Assembly (NCBI GenBank): GCA_946482515.1
Contig: CAMLRS010000004.1
Span: 1-64,000 of the forward strand
DNA length: 64,000 bases
Direction of reading: 5' to 3'
Origin: an uncultured Flavobacteriales bacterium
GTDB taxonomy: Bacteria; Bacteroidota; Bacteroidia; Flavobacteriales; Crocinitomicaceae
The notes beneath the pieces were generated by a model. The model did no database searches and was not told the DNA's origin. It was given only the letters and a program-made list of their open reading frames with translations. Of this stretch, positions 47,951 through 56,639 are shown piece by piece (the first letter of the stretch is position 1; each line of letters begins with the position of its first letter). A program made the translations under genes and the position numbers.

Positions 47951-47975
47951 TATTGTATCAAGTCTGTATGGATGC

Positions 47976-49259
47976 TTACAGTCCGAGCAATACCGCCAGC
48001 GGGTCTTTTCCGCCGAAGATCATGCGCTCCGGATTTTCGAGCATTTCCTTCACTTTAACGAGGAAACCAACCGATTCTTTTCCATCGATGATACGGTGGT
48101 CGTAAGAAAGTGCCACGTACATAATCGGGCGGATTTCCACCTTGCCGTCGATCGCTACCGGGCGCTCCACGATGTTGTGCATTCCCAGGATAGCCGATTG
48201 CGGCGGGTTGATGATAGGTGTAGACAGCATAGAGCCGAATACACCTCCGTTGGTGATGGTAAATGTTCCACCGGTCATATCGTCCGGTGTGATCTTTCCG
48301 TCGCGGGCTTTGATCGCCAGGCGCTTGATCTCGCGCTCGATCTCAGCAAGGCTCATCTGCTCGGCGTTGCGCACTACCGGCACCATCAATCCTTTCGGAG
48401 ACGACACGGCAATACCCACATCGGCATAGTTATGGAACACCATCTCATTGCCATCGATCTGTGCATTGACAGCCGGGAAATGGTTCAGGGCTTCCGTAAC
48501 CGCTTTGGTAAAGAACGACATGAACCCGAGGTTCACTTCGTGGAATTTTGCAAAGTTGTCTTTGTATTTGGCACGCAGGTCCATGATCGGTTTCATGTCC
48601 ACCTCGTTGAACGTCGTCAGCATAGCGGTTTCCTGCTTCACCGAAACAAGACGTTCAGCCACCTTGCGGCGCAGCATCGACATTTTCTCGCGGGTCTGTT
48701 CGCGCGTTCCGCCCCAACCTTGTGCTGAGTCGGCAGCAAAACCACCCGACATTGCTGCCAGCACGTCCTGCTTCGTTACACGACCGTCTTTGCCGCTACC
48801 GTTTACTTTACCGGCAGGAATGCTGTTTTCGGCCATGATTTTCGCGGCAGCAACGGAAGGAACGCCTTTCGCGTAGCTGTCTTTTACCGGTCCGGGATTT
48901 GGAGCAGCTGCCTTCTCAGCTTCTGGTGCTTTTTCAGCTGCAGGCGCAGGCTCTGCTTTTGCAGGAGCCACTTCCGGTTGTTTTGCCTCCGCTTTCGGAG
49001 CAGCACCTTCCGGGCGGGCAGCTGATGTATCGATCAGGCAAACCACCTGTCCTACTTTCACCACGTCACCTTCAGCTGCCTTGAGCGTAATGACGCCACT
49101 TTGTTCAGCCGGAAGCTCGAGCGTTGCTTTATCAGAATCTACCTCGGCAATCGCCTGGTCTTTTTCTACATAGTCACCATCTGCTACCAGCCAGGTTGCG
49201 ATTTCCACTTCGGAGATCGATTCTCCCGGGCTGGGTACTTTCATTTCCAGTACAGACAT
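47976..49259 (-). CDS. sucB: 2-oxoglutarate dehydrogenase E2 (dihydrolipoyl succinyltransferase)
   Basis: A 427-residue core enzyme of the 2-oxoglutarate dehydrogenase complex, which moves the succinyl group to CoA in the TCA cycle. An N-terminal lipoyl domain (residues 1-77) has the lipoylated Lys44 in DSDKATLE. An Ala/Pro/Glu-rich linker and a peripheral subunit-binding domain follow ([13 protein letters not shown], about residues 130-165). The catalytic domain ends with [10 protein letters not shown], with His388 and Asp392 of the HxxxDG motif. It starts 24 bases after sucA and shares its transcript. Confidence 0.97.
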   Translation of the reverse strand: MSVLEMKVPSPGESISEVEIATWLVADGDYVEKDQAIAEVDSDKATLELPAEQSGVITLKAAEGDVVKVGQVVCLIDTSAARPEGAAPKAEAKQPEVAPAKAEPAPAAEKAPEAEKAAAPNPGPVKDSYAKGVPSVAAAKIMAENSIPAGKVNGSGKDGRVTKQDVLAAMSGGFAADSAQGWGGTREQTREKMSMLRRKVAERLVSVKQETAMLTTFNEVDMKPIMDLRAKYKDNFAKFHEVNLGFMSFFTKAVTEALNHFPAVNAQIDGNEMVFHNYADVGIAVSSPKGLMVPVVRNAEQMSLAEIEREIKRLAIKARDGKITPDDMTGGTFTITNGGVFGSMLSTPIINPPQSAILGMHNIVERPVAIDGKVEIRPIMYVALSYDHRIIDGKESVGFLVKVKEMLENPERMIFGGKDPLAVLLGL

Positions 49260-49283
49260 ATTTTTTGTTTTTGGATCGGTAAA

Positions 49284-52007
49284 TTATTTCGCTGTTACGG
49301 ATGCGTAGCTGAACACATCGGCAAACAATTTCTTCAGTCTTCGTTCATGCAGCTTTTTCGAGCCTTCTGCCGCCGCGGCCGATGCTGTACGGTAAACGCC
49401 CTGGAACGGAATGTGACGCAGCTTCATGGCGATGTAATTCCATGCACCCATGTTCTCTGGCTCTTCCTGTGCCCAGACAACGTTTTTCGCGTTGTATTTC
49501 GCAATGATGGCTTCGATCTGCTTTTTTGGCAACGGATACAGCTGTTCGATACGCACAAAGGCCATATTATCGGCGCCCAGCTCGTTGGCGTAGGCTTTCA
49601 TTTCGTAATAGAACTTACCGGAGCAGAAGACAACGGTATCAACAGATCCTACCACTGCCGTCGGATCGTCGAGCACTTCGCGGAACTGGCCTTTGGCCAG
49701 CTCATCAAGTGAAGAAGTCGCATCCGGGTAACGGAGCAGCAACTTTGGTGAGAACACCACAAGCGGCTTGCGGAACGGACGTGACAGCTGACGGCGCAGC
49801 AGGTGGAAATGGTTCGCCGGTGTAGACGTATTTACCACCTGGATGTTTTCATCGGCACATTGTTGCAGGAAACGCTCCATACGACCACTGGAGTGCTCGG
49901 CACCCTGTCCTTCGTAACCGTGCGGCAACAACATCACCAGGCCGCTTTGCGTAGACCATTTGTCTTCGCCGGCCGTGATGAACTGGTCGATCATGATCTG
50001 CGCCCCGTTGAAGAAGTCACCGAACTGCGCTTCCCAGATAGTCAGAGCTCCCGGAGTTGCCAGGGAATAACCATATTCGAAGCCCAGCACCGCGTATTCG
50101 GAAAGCAGGGAGTTATAGATCCAGAACTTCGCCTGTTTATCGGAAAGCAGGTTCAGCGTTTCGATTTCTTCTTCGGTGTCTTCGGTTTTCACTACCGCGT
50201 GACGGTGCGAGAACGTTCCACGCTCAACATCCTGACCGGAAATACGTACCGGATGGCCTTCCTCGAGCAAAGTGGCATACGCCAGCATTTCAGCAGAGCC
50301 CCAGTCGAGCTTGTCGCCCTCGATGCTGTTCAAACGGTCTTCGAAGATCTTCTGGATCTTGCGGAAGTATTTTTTGCCCTCCGGTAAGGTCGAAAGCTTA
50401 CGACCAAGCTCCAGCAAACGCTCTTTGGCAATTCCGGTTTCCGGCGATTGGTCAAAGTCTTCAATTTTGCTGTGACGGTAGTCTTCCCACACTTTTCCGA
50501 GGAAATTCCAGACAATGGCTTTTTCGTTCTTGCGCGCTGTCTCGAATTCAGATTCGAGGTAGTTGTTGTATTCGTCTTCTACCGCTTTCGCCTGTGCATC
50601 GGTAATGGAACCTTCCGCCAGGATTTGTTTCAGGTAGATGTCTTTCGGATTCGGATGCTTCGCGATGATGTTGTACAGCTTTGGCTGCGTGAATTTAGGC
50701 TCATCCCCTTCGTTGTGTCCGTATTTGCGGTAGCACAACAGGTCGATGAACACATCGCGGTGGAATTGCTGACGGTATTCCATCGCAATTTCGATGGTCT
50801 GGATCACTGCCTCCACGTCGTCGCCGTTCACGTGGAACACCGGCGTGAGGGTCGTTTTAGCAACATCCGTACAGTAAGTGGATGAGCGCGCATCGAGGTA
50901 GTTGGTGGTAAAACCAACCTGGTTGTTCACCACGATGTGGATCGTTCCGCCGGCGCGGTAACCGTCGAGCAGCGCCATTTGCACCACTTCGTACACCACA
51001 CCCTGACCTGCAACGGCGGCATCACCGTGGATCATTACCGGGCAGACTTTGTTTTCGTCGTTGTTGAAATCGAGGTCCAGCTTAGCGCGGGCAATTCCCT
51101 GCACCACCGGGTCAACGGCTTCGAGGTGCGAAGGGTTCGGCGCCAGTGTCAGCCCGACTTTTTTGCCAGCTGATTCCACCGTGCTGCTGAAGCCCTGGTG
51201 GTATTTCACGTCGCCGTCGAACGAACCGTCGAAATCGAATTCTTTTCCTTCGAACTCGGAAAGGATATCGCTCGGACGTTTCTGGAAGATGTTCGTGAGG
51301 GTATTCAGACGACCACGGTGGGCCATTCCCATTACGAAGTATTCCACGCCCAGTGAAGCGCCTTTCTCAACGAGTGAGTCGAGGGCCGGAATCAGGGCTT
51401 CGCCTCCTTCAACGGAGAAACGCTTCTGTCCGACGTATTTTTTACCCAGGAAAGCCTCGAAATTGGCTGCCTGAACGAGTTTCTTGTAGATATTCAGCTT
51501 GCGCGAAGCATCGAATTTCGGACGATTCTTCAATTCGATCTTGTTGCGGAACCAATCCAAACGCTCCGGCTCACGCATGTACATGTATTCGATACCGATC
51601 GACTGGCAATACGTTTCCTCGAGGTGATCGATGATCTCCTTCAGGGTCGCCGGACCGATACCCACCTGCTCTCCGGCCTGAAAAACAGTTGTCATATCGG
51701 CTGCTTCGAGACCGAAATTCTCAATGGCCAGCGTCGGCTCATACTGACGGCGCTCGCGAACGGGATTGGTTTTGGTAAACAGGTGGCCACGCGAACGGTA
51801 ACCGTTGATCAGGTTGATCACCTTGAATTCTTTCTGAAAGTTCTCCGGAATTTCACCGCCGTCTTCGTAGTTCGTGCGGGCGAAATCAAATCCTTCAAAG
51901 AATTTTTTCCAGCCCTCATCTACGCTTTCAGGGTCTTTACAATACGATTGATACAGGTGATCAATCGCATTCACGTCTGCATTTCCGACGTAGGTAACTT
52001 TATCCAT
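49284..52007 (-). CDS. sucA: 2-oxoglutarate dehydrogenase E1
   Basis: A 907-residue thiamine diphosphate enzyme that decarboxylates 2-oxoglutarate and passes the succinyl group to the E2 lipoyl arm. It begins MDKVTYVGNADVNAIDHLYQSY, with the short N-terminal region that binds E2. The ThDP and active-site regions include MIHGDAAVAGQGVVYE and FVMGMAHRGRLN. The C-terminal transketolase-like domain carries GYEGQGAEHSSGRMERFLQ. ATG 52007 is preferred to the codon at 52019. A -7-like TACTTTTA lies about 30 bases upstream on this strand. The E3 component gene is not in the window. Confidence 0.97.
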   Translation of the reverse strand: MDKVTYVGNADVNAIDHLYQSYCKDPESVDEGWKKFFEGFDFARTNYEDGGEIPENFQKEFKVINLINGYRSRGHLFTKTNPVRERRQYEPTLAIENFGLEAADMTTVFQAGEQVGIGPATLKEIIDHLEETYCQSIGIEYMYMREPERLDWFRNKIELKNRPKFDASRKLNIYKKLVQAANFEAFLGKKYVGQKRFSVEGGEALIPALDSLVEKGASLGVEYFVMGMAHRGRLNTLTNIFQKRPSDILSEFEGKEFDFDGSFDGDVKYHQGFSSTVESAGKKVGLTLAPNPSHLEAVDPVVQGIARAKLDLDFNNDENKVCPVMIHGDAAVAGQGVVYEVVQMALLDGYRAGGTIHIVVNNQVGFTTNYLDARSSTYCTDVAKTTLTPVFHVNGDDVEAVIQTIEIAMEYRQQFHRDVFIDLLCYRKYGHNEGDEPKFTQPKLYNIIAKHPNPKDIYLKQILAEGSITDAQAKAVEDEYNNYLESEFETARKNEKAIVWNFLGKVWEDYRHSKIEDFDQSPETGIAKERLLELGRKLSTLPEGKKYFRKIQKIFEDRLNSIEGDKLDWGSAEMLAYATLLEEGHPVRISGQDVERGTFSHRHAVVKTEDTEEEIETLNLLSDKQAKFWIYNSLLSEYAVLGFEYGYSLATPGALTIWEAQFGDFFNGAQIMIDQFITAGEDKWSTQSGLVMLLPHGYEGQGAEHSSGRMERFLQQCADENIQVVNTSTPANHFHLLRRQLSRPFRKPLVVFSPKLLLRYPDATSSLDELAKGQFREVLDDPTAVVGSVDTVVFCSGKFYYEMKAYANELGADNMAFVRIEQLYPLPKKQIEAIIAKYNAKNVVWAQEEPENMGAWNYIAMKLRHIPFQGVYRTASAAAAEGSKKLHERRLKKLFADVFSYASVTAK

Positions 52008-52126
52008 GTTTGTATACAAATAATGGGGTCCGTAAAAGTAACACTATTCTACGTAAGAGCGGATAGGATCTTGTAGGAAAAAAGGGGCTTCAGTGAAATT
52101 TTGGTGTTCGTTAACGAGCGATCCGA

Positions 52127-52501
52127 TCACGCAGAATGACCTTCACCCGGATTTCCTTCCCGGAAATGCCTTTTGAACTGCACTTTGACGAATTCCCGGT
52201 ACAGCATCGCTTCGGCCAAAACAACGAAATACGGCTCGCTTCCCGCCAGGCTGCGCACAAGCGTTTCGGGCAGATCGACGAGGTAAATCAATCGGTGCAG
52301 CTGGTGGCTGTCGAGTGTTTCGAGCTGTGCTGCCAGCGAGCCAACCCAGGTTTCCACCGGATCATGACGGGTAAACGGCAAATGCACGGCCGCCCGTTCA
52401 AAATCGCGTTCCAGCTGCTGAAAAAGCAACGCTATCTGCTCCTGTCGGCTGTTTTCCGGTAACAACGAGATCTCGGGCCATGATGAAGGGATGGGTGTCA
52501 T
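52127..52501 (-). CDS. Small protein of unknown function
   Basis: A 124-residue soluble protein beginning MTPIPSSWPEISLLPENSRQEQ and ending REGNPGEGHSA. It is helical in character (ALLFQQLERDFERAAVHLP, LETLDSHQLHRLIYLVDLP, LAEAMLYREFVKVQFKRHF) without signal peptide or known motif. The same frame stays open far upstream, but that part is antisense to the HAD phosphatase gene and is not coding; ATG 52501 is the natural start. It lies upstream of sucA on the same strand and is divergent from the HAD gene. Confidence 0.62.
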   Translation of the reverse strand: MTPIPSSWPEISLLPENSRQEQIALLFQQLERDFERAAVHLPFTRHDPVETWVGSLAAQLETLDSHQLHRLIYLVDLPETLVRSLAGSEPYFVVLAEAMLYREFVKVQFKRHFREGNPGEGHSA

Positions 52502-52611
52502 TGCTGTAAAGTTAACTATTTCGTTTCGGCCACCCTCCTTATTTCCCGGCGCTACCGCTTGGTCTTCGAAAGCCATGCTTTCTCTTCTCAAGGGAGGAGG
52601 TTGAAACGCTT

Positions 52612-52642
52612 CCCCCCTTTGGAGGGGGACGAAGGGGGAGGA
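52612..52642 (+). repeat. CCCCCTTTGGAGGGGG-type repeat, copy C
   Basis: CCCCCCTTTGGAGGGGG, ACG, AAGGGGGAGGA in the divergent gap before the HAD gene. The first part folds into a hairpin. The preceding 50 bases hold no ORF. Confidence 0.8.
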
Positions 52643-52662
52643 AGAATCGCTGAATAATTTCC

Positions 52663-52670
52663 TACCTTTG
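52663..52670 (+). promoter_or_regulatory. Predicted -7 box for the HAD phosphatase gene
   Basis: TACCTTTG matches TAnnTTTG exactly and ends only five bases before the ATG at 52676, so the transcript may be leaderless. Confidence 0.55.
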
Positions 52671-52675
52671 CTTTC

Positions 52676-53296
52676 ATGGTAAACAAGGATTTCGATGCGG
52701 TGATTTTTGACCTCGGCGGCGTGGTGCTGAACCTCGATTACAACCGCACGGCAACGGCTTTCAAGGAACTGGGGATTACCCATTTCGATGATGTTTATTC
52801 GCAGCTGGCGCAAACTGAATTGTTCGATCGCTTCGAGACCGGCCACGTTTCTCCCTTCCATTTCATCAACCGGATACTGGATCAGCTTCCACGGGGCTGC
52901 AACGGCAACCAGGTTGTTCATGCATGGAACGCCATGATCCTCGATTTTCCGTCCGAACGGCTCGATTTCCTGCTGGGACTGAAGAATAGCTACCGCACGT
53001 TCCTGCTGAGCAATACGAACACGCTGCATATGGACGCCGTACGTCGTTCGCTGCACCATACAACCGGACACCAGCGACTGGAAGATTACTTCGAAAAAGT
53101 CTATTTATCCTGGGAAATGGGCATTCGCAAGCCCGACCCTGCGATTTTCCTTCAGGTCTGTAGTGAACAAGGGCTGTTGCCTGAGCGCACGCTCTTCATT
53201 GACGACAGTCCGCAACACGTAGAAGGCGCTAGATCAGCTGGATTGCAGGCGGTTTACCTGGAGAAGGGGAAAGATATTCAATCTTTATTCAATTGA
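52676..53296 (+). CDS. HAD-IA family phosphatase
   Basis: A 206-residue phosphohydrolase of the haloacid dehalogenase superfamily. Motif I is FDLGGVVL with nucleophile Asp12, but the second aspartate of the usual DxD is Gly14, as in the YihX-like FDLGxV group. SNTN is motif II, the Lys of GIRKPDPAIF is motif III and FIDDSPQHV is motif IV. Residues 20-100 form the small helical cap. Likely substrates are sugar phosphates; the specific one is not readable. Its -7 box almost touches the start codon. Confidence 0.9.
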   Translation: MVNKDFDAVIFDLGGVVLNLDYNRTATAFKELGITHFDDVYSQLAQTELFDRFETGHVSPFHFINRILDQLPRGCNGNQVVHAWNAMILDFPSERLDFLLGLKNSYRTFLLSNTNTLHMDAVRRSLHHTTGHQRLEDYFEKVYLSWEMGIRKPDPAIFLQVCSEQGLLPERTLFIDDSPQHVEGARSAGLQAVYLEKGKDIQSLFN

Positions 53297-53308
53297 AAAT
53301 TGGGGATT

Positions 53309-53340
53309 TCCTCCCCCTTAATCCCCCTCCAAAGGGGGAT
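53309..53340 (-). repeat. CCCCCTTTGGAGGGGG-type repeat, copy D
   Basis: Reads CCCCCTTTGGAGGGGG, ATT, AAGGGGGAGGA on the minus strand. It fills the short gap between the convergent HAD and epimerase genes. Confidence 0.82.
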
Positions 53341-53342
53341 AA

Positions 53343-53744
53343 TTATGGCTTCTCCTGGCAAAGCTCTACCAATACGCCATTGGAAGATTTCGGATGAACA
53401 AACGCCACGAGCTTGTTGTCGGCGCCGTTTTTCGGTTGTTCGTTGAGCAGCTGAAAGCCTTTTCCGGCCAGTTCCTGCATGGATTGCTGAATGTCGGTTA
53501 CATCAAAGGCAATGTGGTGGATTCCTTCGCCTTTTTTGGCAATGAACTTGGCGATCGGACTGTTTTCGTTCGATGCTTCGAGGAGCTCGATCTTTGATTC
53601 ACCGACTTTGAAAAACGCCGTTTTCACCCCTTCGCTTTCCACTTCTTCGAGCTTGTAGCAAGGTGTTCCGAGCAATTCTGTATAGGTGGCAATGGCTGCT
53701 TCGAGGTTCGTCACGGCGATGCCGATGTGTTCAATCTTGTTCAT
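53343..53744 (-). CDS. mce: Methylmalonyl-CoA epimerase
   Basis: A 133-residue vicinal-oxygen-chelate metalloenzyme that interconverts (2R)- and (2S)-methylmalonyl-CoA in propionyl-CoA metabolism. IEHIGIAVTNLEAAI at the N-terminus and GIHHIAFDVTDIQ with SNGVLVELCQ near the C-terminus carry the metal-binding His, His and Glu and the general base of the family. Two beta-alpha-beta3 modules are complete. Methylmalonyl-CoA mutase is not in the window. Its promoter -33 region overlaps the terminator of the next gene. Confidence 0.94.
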   Translation of the reverse strand: MNKIEHIGIAVTNLEAAIATYTELLGTPCYKLEEVESEGVKTAFFKVGESKIELLEASNENSPIAKFIAKKGEGIHHIAFDVTDIQQSMQELAGKGFQLLNEQPKNGADNKLVAFVHPKSSNGVLVELCQEKP

Positions 53745-53748
53745 GCTG

Positions 53749-53780
53749 CAAAGGTATCAAAAGAAAAAACCCTCCTGCAA
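53749..53780 (-). promoter_or_regulatory. Predicted promoter of mce
   Basis: Minus-strand TACCTTTG (53749-53756) is exact, with TTG at 53778-53780 after a 21-base spacer. The ATG follows the -7 box after only four bases. The -33 box lies in the loop of the neighbouring terminator hairpin. Confidence 0.55.
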
Positions 53781-53793
53781 GCAAGAGGGTTTT
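53764..53793 (-). terminator. Rho-independent terminator of the 268-residue secreted protein gene
   Basis: Stem AAAACCCTC (53766-53774) and GAGGGTTTT (53785-53793); on the minus strand it is followed by a T-run. Confidence 0.82.
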
Positions 53794-53814
53794 CCGTGTC
53801 GTTTAAAAAGGAGA

Positions 53815-54621
53815 TTATCCCTTGAAGAATTTCTCTGTTTTGTTGTCGAAGTTGATGTAGTAAGCACCTTTCAGGAGGTTGCTGCACGGAACGGAAGTCC
53901 CTACACCTTTCTTGACAATGTTTCCGTAGGCGTCGTAGATCTCGTACTTCGTTTCAACCGGCTTGCCAGCTGATGTAAAGTTGATGACGTCTTTGACTTT
54001 TACCGGGTTCTTTTCAACCATTTGTACGGTGGAAACAAACTTCACTTCCTGGGAAGTACGCTTGGTTCCCGAGTGGTCGATCTGAACGACACGCACCGTG
54101 TTTTCACCTGAGTGCGGCGCTACCTGGAATTCGTAGCTGTTTTCGCCTGGTGTTCCTTTACCCAGCACTTCACCTACCTGCACCCATTTGTTCCAGCGGT
54201 ATTGCTCAACAATGAACGGAAGCTTTCCTTGCTCACCTGTCGTTTGCCAGGTCAGCTTTCCGGAATTGGTAACGGTAATGGAAGTGGCCTTGAAGGTACT
54301 GCGTGGCAGCAAGACTTCAGGGTTGAGGATTTTCGGCTTGCAACCGTCATTGTGCTCAATTACGATGAAAACAGGTTCACCGATCTCAATGTTGAAGACG
54401 GAGAAGTCGATTTCGAAAGCACTGAAACTGCATCCTCCAGGCATAATGTCACCATTTACAGTGACTTTTGTTGCACAAAAACCGAATCCGTCGCCATCTT
54501 CAGGATTTTGAACATACAAGTTTTTACCTTGGTAACTGCCTTCGATGGAAAGTGCCGCAAAGCCGGATAGGCCACAAAAAGCAGTAGAAAGGAGGAGTAA
54601 GAGGAGTTTTTTTGGTTTCAT
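53815..54621 (-). CDS. Secreted protein with type IX-like C-terminal region
   Basis: A 268-residue exported protein (signal MKPKKLLLLLLSTAFCGLSG). The mature part is strand-rich, with Cys residues in FCATKVTVNGDIMPGGCSF and GCKPKI that may pair. The last 80 residues (VKDVINFTSAGKPVETKYEIYDAYGN, LLKGAYYINFDNKTEKFFKG) resemble a type A CTD that directs export by type IX secretion. No enzyme domain was recognised. It has a good promoter and its own terminator. Confidence 0.78.
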   Translation of the reverse strand: MKPKKLLLLLLSTAFCGLSGFAALSIEGSYQGKNLYVQNPEDGDGFGFCATKVTVNGDIMPGGCSFSAFEIDFSVFNIEIGEPVFIVIEHNDGCKPKILNPEVLLPRSTFKATSITVTNSGKLTWQTTGEQGKLPFIVEQYRWNKWVQVGEVLGKGTPGENSYEFQVAPHSGENTVRVVQIDHSGTKRTSQEVKFVSTVQMVEKNPVKVKDVINFTSAGKPVETKYEIYDAYGNIVKKGVGTSVPCSNLLKGAYYINFDNKTEKFFKG

Positions 54622-54650
54622 ATGATTAGTTGCTACACTAAAATCAGCGA

Positions 54651-54682
54651 CAAGTATAATAGCAATTTTTCAGAAAACCAAA
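54651..54682 (-). promoter_or_regulatory. Predicted promoter of the 268-residue secreted protein gene
   Basis: On the minus strand TTTG (54679-54682), a 20-base spacer and TATACTTG (54651-54658). This is among the best two-box promoter matches in the window. Confidence 0.6.
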
Positions 54683-54831
54683 CCTTTACGGTGTACATTT
54701 TCAAAAAACCCCTAAATCCGGCTACCATGGTATCTAAAAACGTTTTAGTCGAAGCTTCTGTGAGGTTAGTCGATAGCGGGATTCAGCGCTTTTCAATCAC
54801 CAGACCAGCTAATCTTCAGCGCGTCAAAACG

Positions 54832-54862
54832 TTGCGAAACGTATTTTTTTTTATTAATCTTG
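54832..54862 (+). promoter_or_regulatory. Predicted promoter of the substrate-binding protein operon
   Basis: TTG (54832-54834), a 20-base T-rich spacer and TAATCTTG (54855-54862). The first ATG follows seven bases later. Confidence 0.5.
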
Positions 54863-54869
54863 TCACCTA

Positions 54870-56615
54870 ATGCAAAAACGCGCTATGAAGTTTTTCTGCC
54901 TTTTCCTGCTCTCCGCCTTCCTCCTTTTTTCCTGCGGCAGCAAACCGGAACGCAAGCAATTCGAACATGCGGGCGGCTGTTTTACCATGGCTATCGATAA
55001 CGAGCCCAGCACCCACATTGCCAGAGAAGTAACCGATTTTTATTCTCATACCGTACTGGCCCAGGTCATGGAATGCCTCGTCAGTATCAATCCCGAAGAC
55101 CTCAGTATTCAGCCTCAGCTGGCGAAAAGCTGGAAAGTAAGCCCCGATGGCCTTTCGTATACCTTCGTTATCCGCGACGACGTGCTCTTCCACCCGAACC
55201 CTACGTTCAAATCGGAAGAAGACCGAAAAATGACAGTGAACGATGTGAAGTTCTCGATCGAAAAAGCTTGTCAGCCCAATGCCGAAGGAGGAGCTTCAGC
55301 GGCTTTTGTTTCCATTTTCAGCGGACAGCTCAAAGGCGCTGCTGAATATTACGACAAGAAATCTACCAGCATCAGCGGCCTTACCGTAAAAGGAAACGAG
55401 GTCACATTGACGCTGTTATCGCCCGACGCAACGTTTGTGAACAGAATGGCGCAGATCAGCACGGCTATTGTTTCGGAAAAGATCGTAAAAGCGAACCTCG
55501 AAGGCGATATGATCGGAACCGGGCCGTTTATTTACAACAAGCCCGACAAGCCATCGACCATCGTGCTGCTGAAAAACAAGGACTACTACATGACGGATGA
55601 GAAAGGCAACGCCTTACCTTACCTCGACAGCGTGCAGTTCATTGTGGAATCGCGCAAGCTGGAACAGCTCGATTTGTTCGAAAAAGGAAAAACAGACGTT
55701 ATCAATACGTTGCCTACGAGCCGCATTACGCAGATGCTCGAAGGGCGCATGAAAGATTTCAACTCCGTTCCGCCGCGCATGGTGCTTTATAACAACGCGC
55801 TGCTGAACACGAATTTCTACTTCTTCAACATGACCGATCCGCGTTTCCAGGATCCGCGCGTGCGCCAGGCGTTCAATTACGCCATCGACCGCAACCGGAT
55901 CACACAGGATGTTCTGCGCGGCCAGGCTTATGAAAACGGCATCTACGGCGTCGTTCCACCGATCAGCTCGACCTTTAAAGGCTACGATTTCTCGGGTATT
56001 AAATCCGTAGGCTTCGACTACAATCCTGAAAAAGCGCAGCAATTGCTTGCTGAAGCGGGTTATCCGGGTGGAAAAGGCTTTGGAAGCGTGAACCTGCGCG
56101 TGAATATCGGCGATGTTCATTCGGCTGTGGCGGAAGAAATCTCCGAGCAGATCTTCCAGACACTGGGCATCAACGTCAACATCGACGGATCTACTTTCGA
56201 GCAAAAGGACGTCGATGCGGATTATGCCCGCGGCGACCTCTTCCGTTCGGCCTGGTTTGCCGATTACTGCAGCCCGGAAACATTCCTTTCGAATTTCTAC
56301 GGCAAATACGTTCCTGCTACGATGGACGAGCCTTCGCAGATCAACCAGTCGCGCTACAAAAATCCGGTGTTCGACGACCTCATCGATCGTGCACGCGTGG
56401 CGGGATCACAGACTGAGCGCTACCGTTTGTACAACCTGGCAGAGCTGGAGCTGATGAAAAATCCGCCGCTGATCGTGCTGTGGTATGCCGGCGATATTCA
56501 GCTCAAGTATTCCAACGTTCGCAACCTGAAAAACAACCCGATGGGCATTCTCGACCTGAAGCGCGTGTATTTCAAGGACTGGACGAAGGAAGAATACCTG
56601 AAAAACATCCAGTAA
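54870..56615 (+). CDS. Peptide/dipeptide-type ABC substrate-binding lipoprotein (SBP family 5)
   Basis: A 581-residue lipoprotein of the oligopeptide/nickel-binding SBP_bac_5 family. The signal contains LFSCGSKP, with the lipidated Cys22. The family pattern is seen in TVLAQVMECLVSINP, PQLAKSWKVSPDGLSYTFVIRDDVLFHP, DVKFSIEKA, GTGPFIY, DPRFQDPRVRQAFNYAIDRNRI and the QLLAEAGYPGGKGF segment. It should bind peptides or similar ligands. ATG 54885 (MKFF) is an alternative start. No ABC permease or ATPase gene lies nearby; a TonB-dependent receptor follows after 24 bases. Confidence 0.9.
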   Translation: MQKRAMKFFCLFLLSAFLLFSCGSKPERKQFEHAGGCFTMAIDNEPSTHIAREVTDFYSHTVLAQVMECLVSINPEDLSIQPQLAKSWKVSPDGLSYTFVIRDDVLFHPNPTFKSEEDRKMTVNDVKFSIEKACQPNAEGGASAAFVSIFSGQLKGAAEYYDKKSTSISGLTVKGNEVTLTLLSPDATFVNRMAQISTAIVSEKIVKANLEGDMIGTGPFIYNKPDKPSTIVLLKNKDYYMTDEKGNALPYLDSVQFIVESRKLEQLDLFEKGKTDVINTLPTSRITQMLEGRMKDFNSVPPRMVLYNNALLNTNFYFFNMTDPRFQDPRVRQAFNYAIDRNRITQDVLRGQAYENGIYGVVPPISSTFKGYDFSGIKSVGFDYNPEKAQQLLAEAGYPGGKGFGSVNLRVNIGDVHSAVAEEISEQIFQTLGINVNIDGSTFEQKDVDADYARGDLFRSAWFADYCSPETFLSNFYGKYVPATMDEPSQINQSRYKNPVFDDLIDRARVAGSQTERYRLYNLAELELMKNPPLIVLWYAGDIQLKYSNVRNLKNNPMGILDLKRVYFKDWTKEEYLKNIQ

Positions 56616-56639
56616 GGCTGATTCCGTAACACATTGACT

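Noticed and set aside
52502..53071. Upstream extension of the 124-residue protein frame
   Set aside because: This stretch is antisense to the HAD phosphatase, which has all four HAD motifs, so only the part from 52501 is called.
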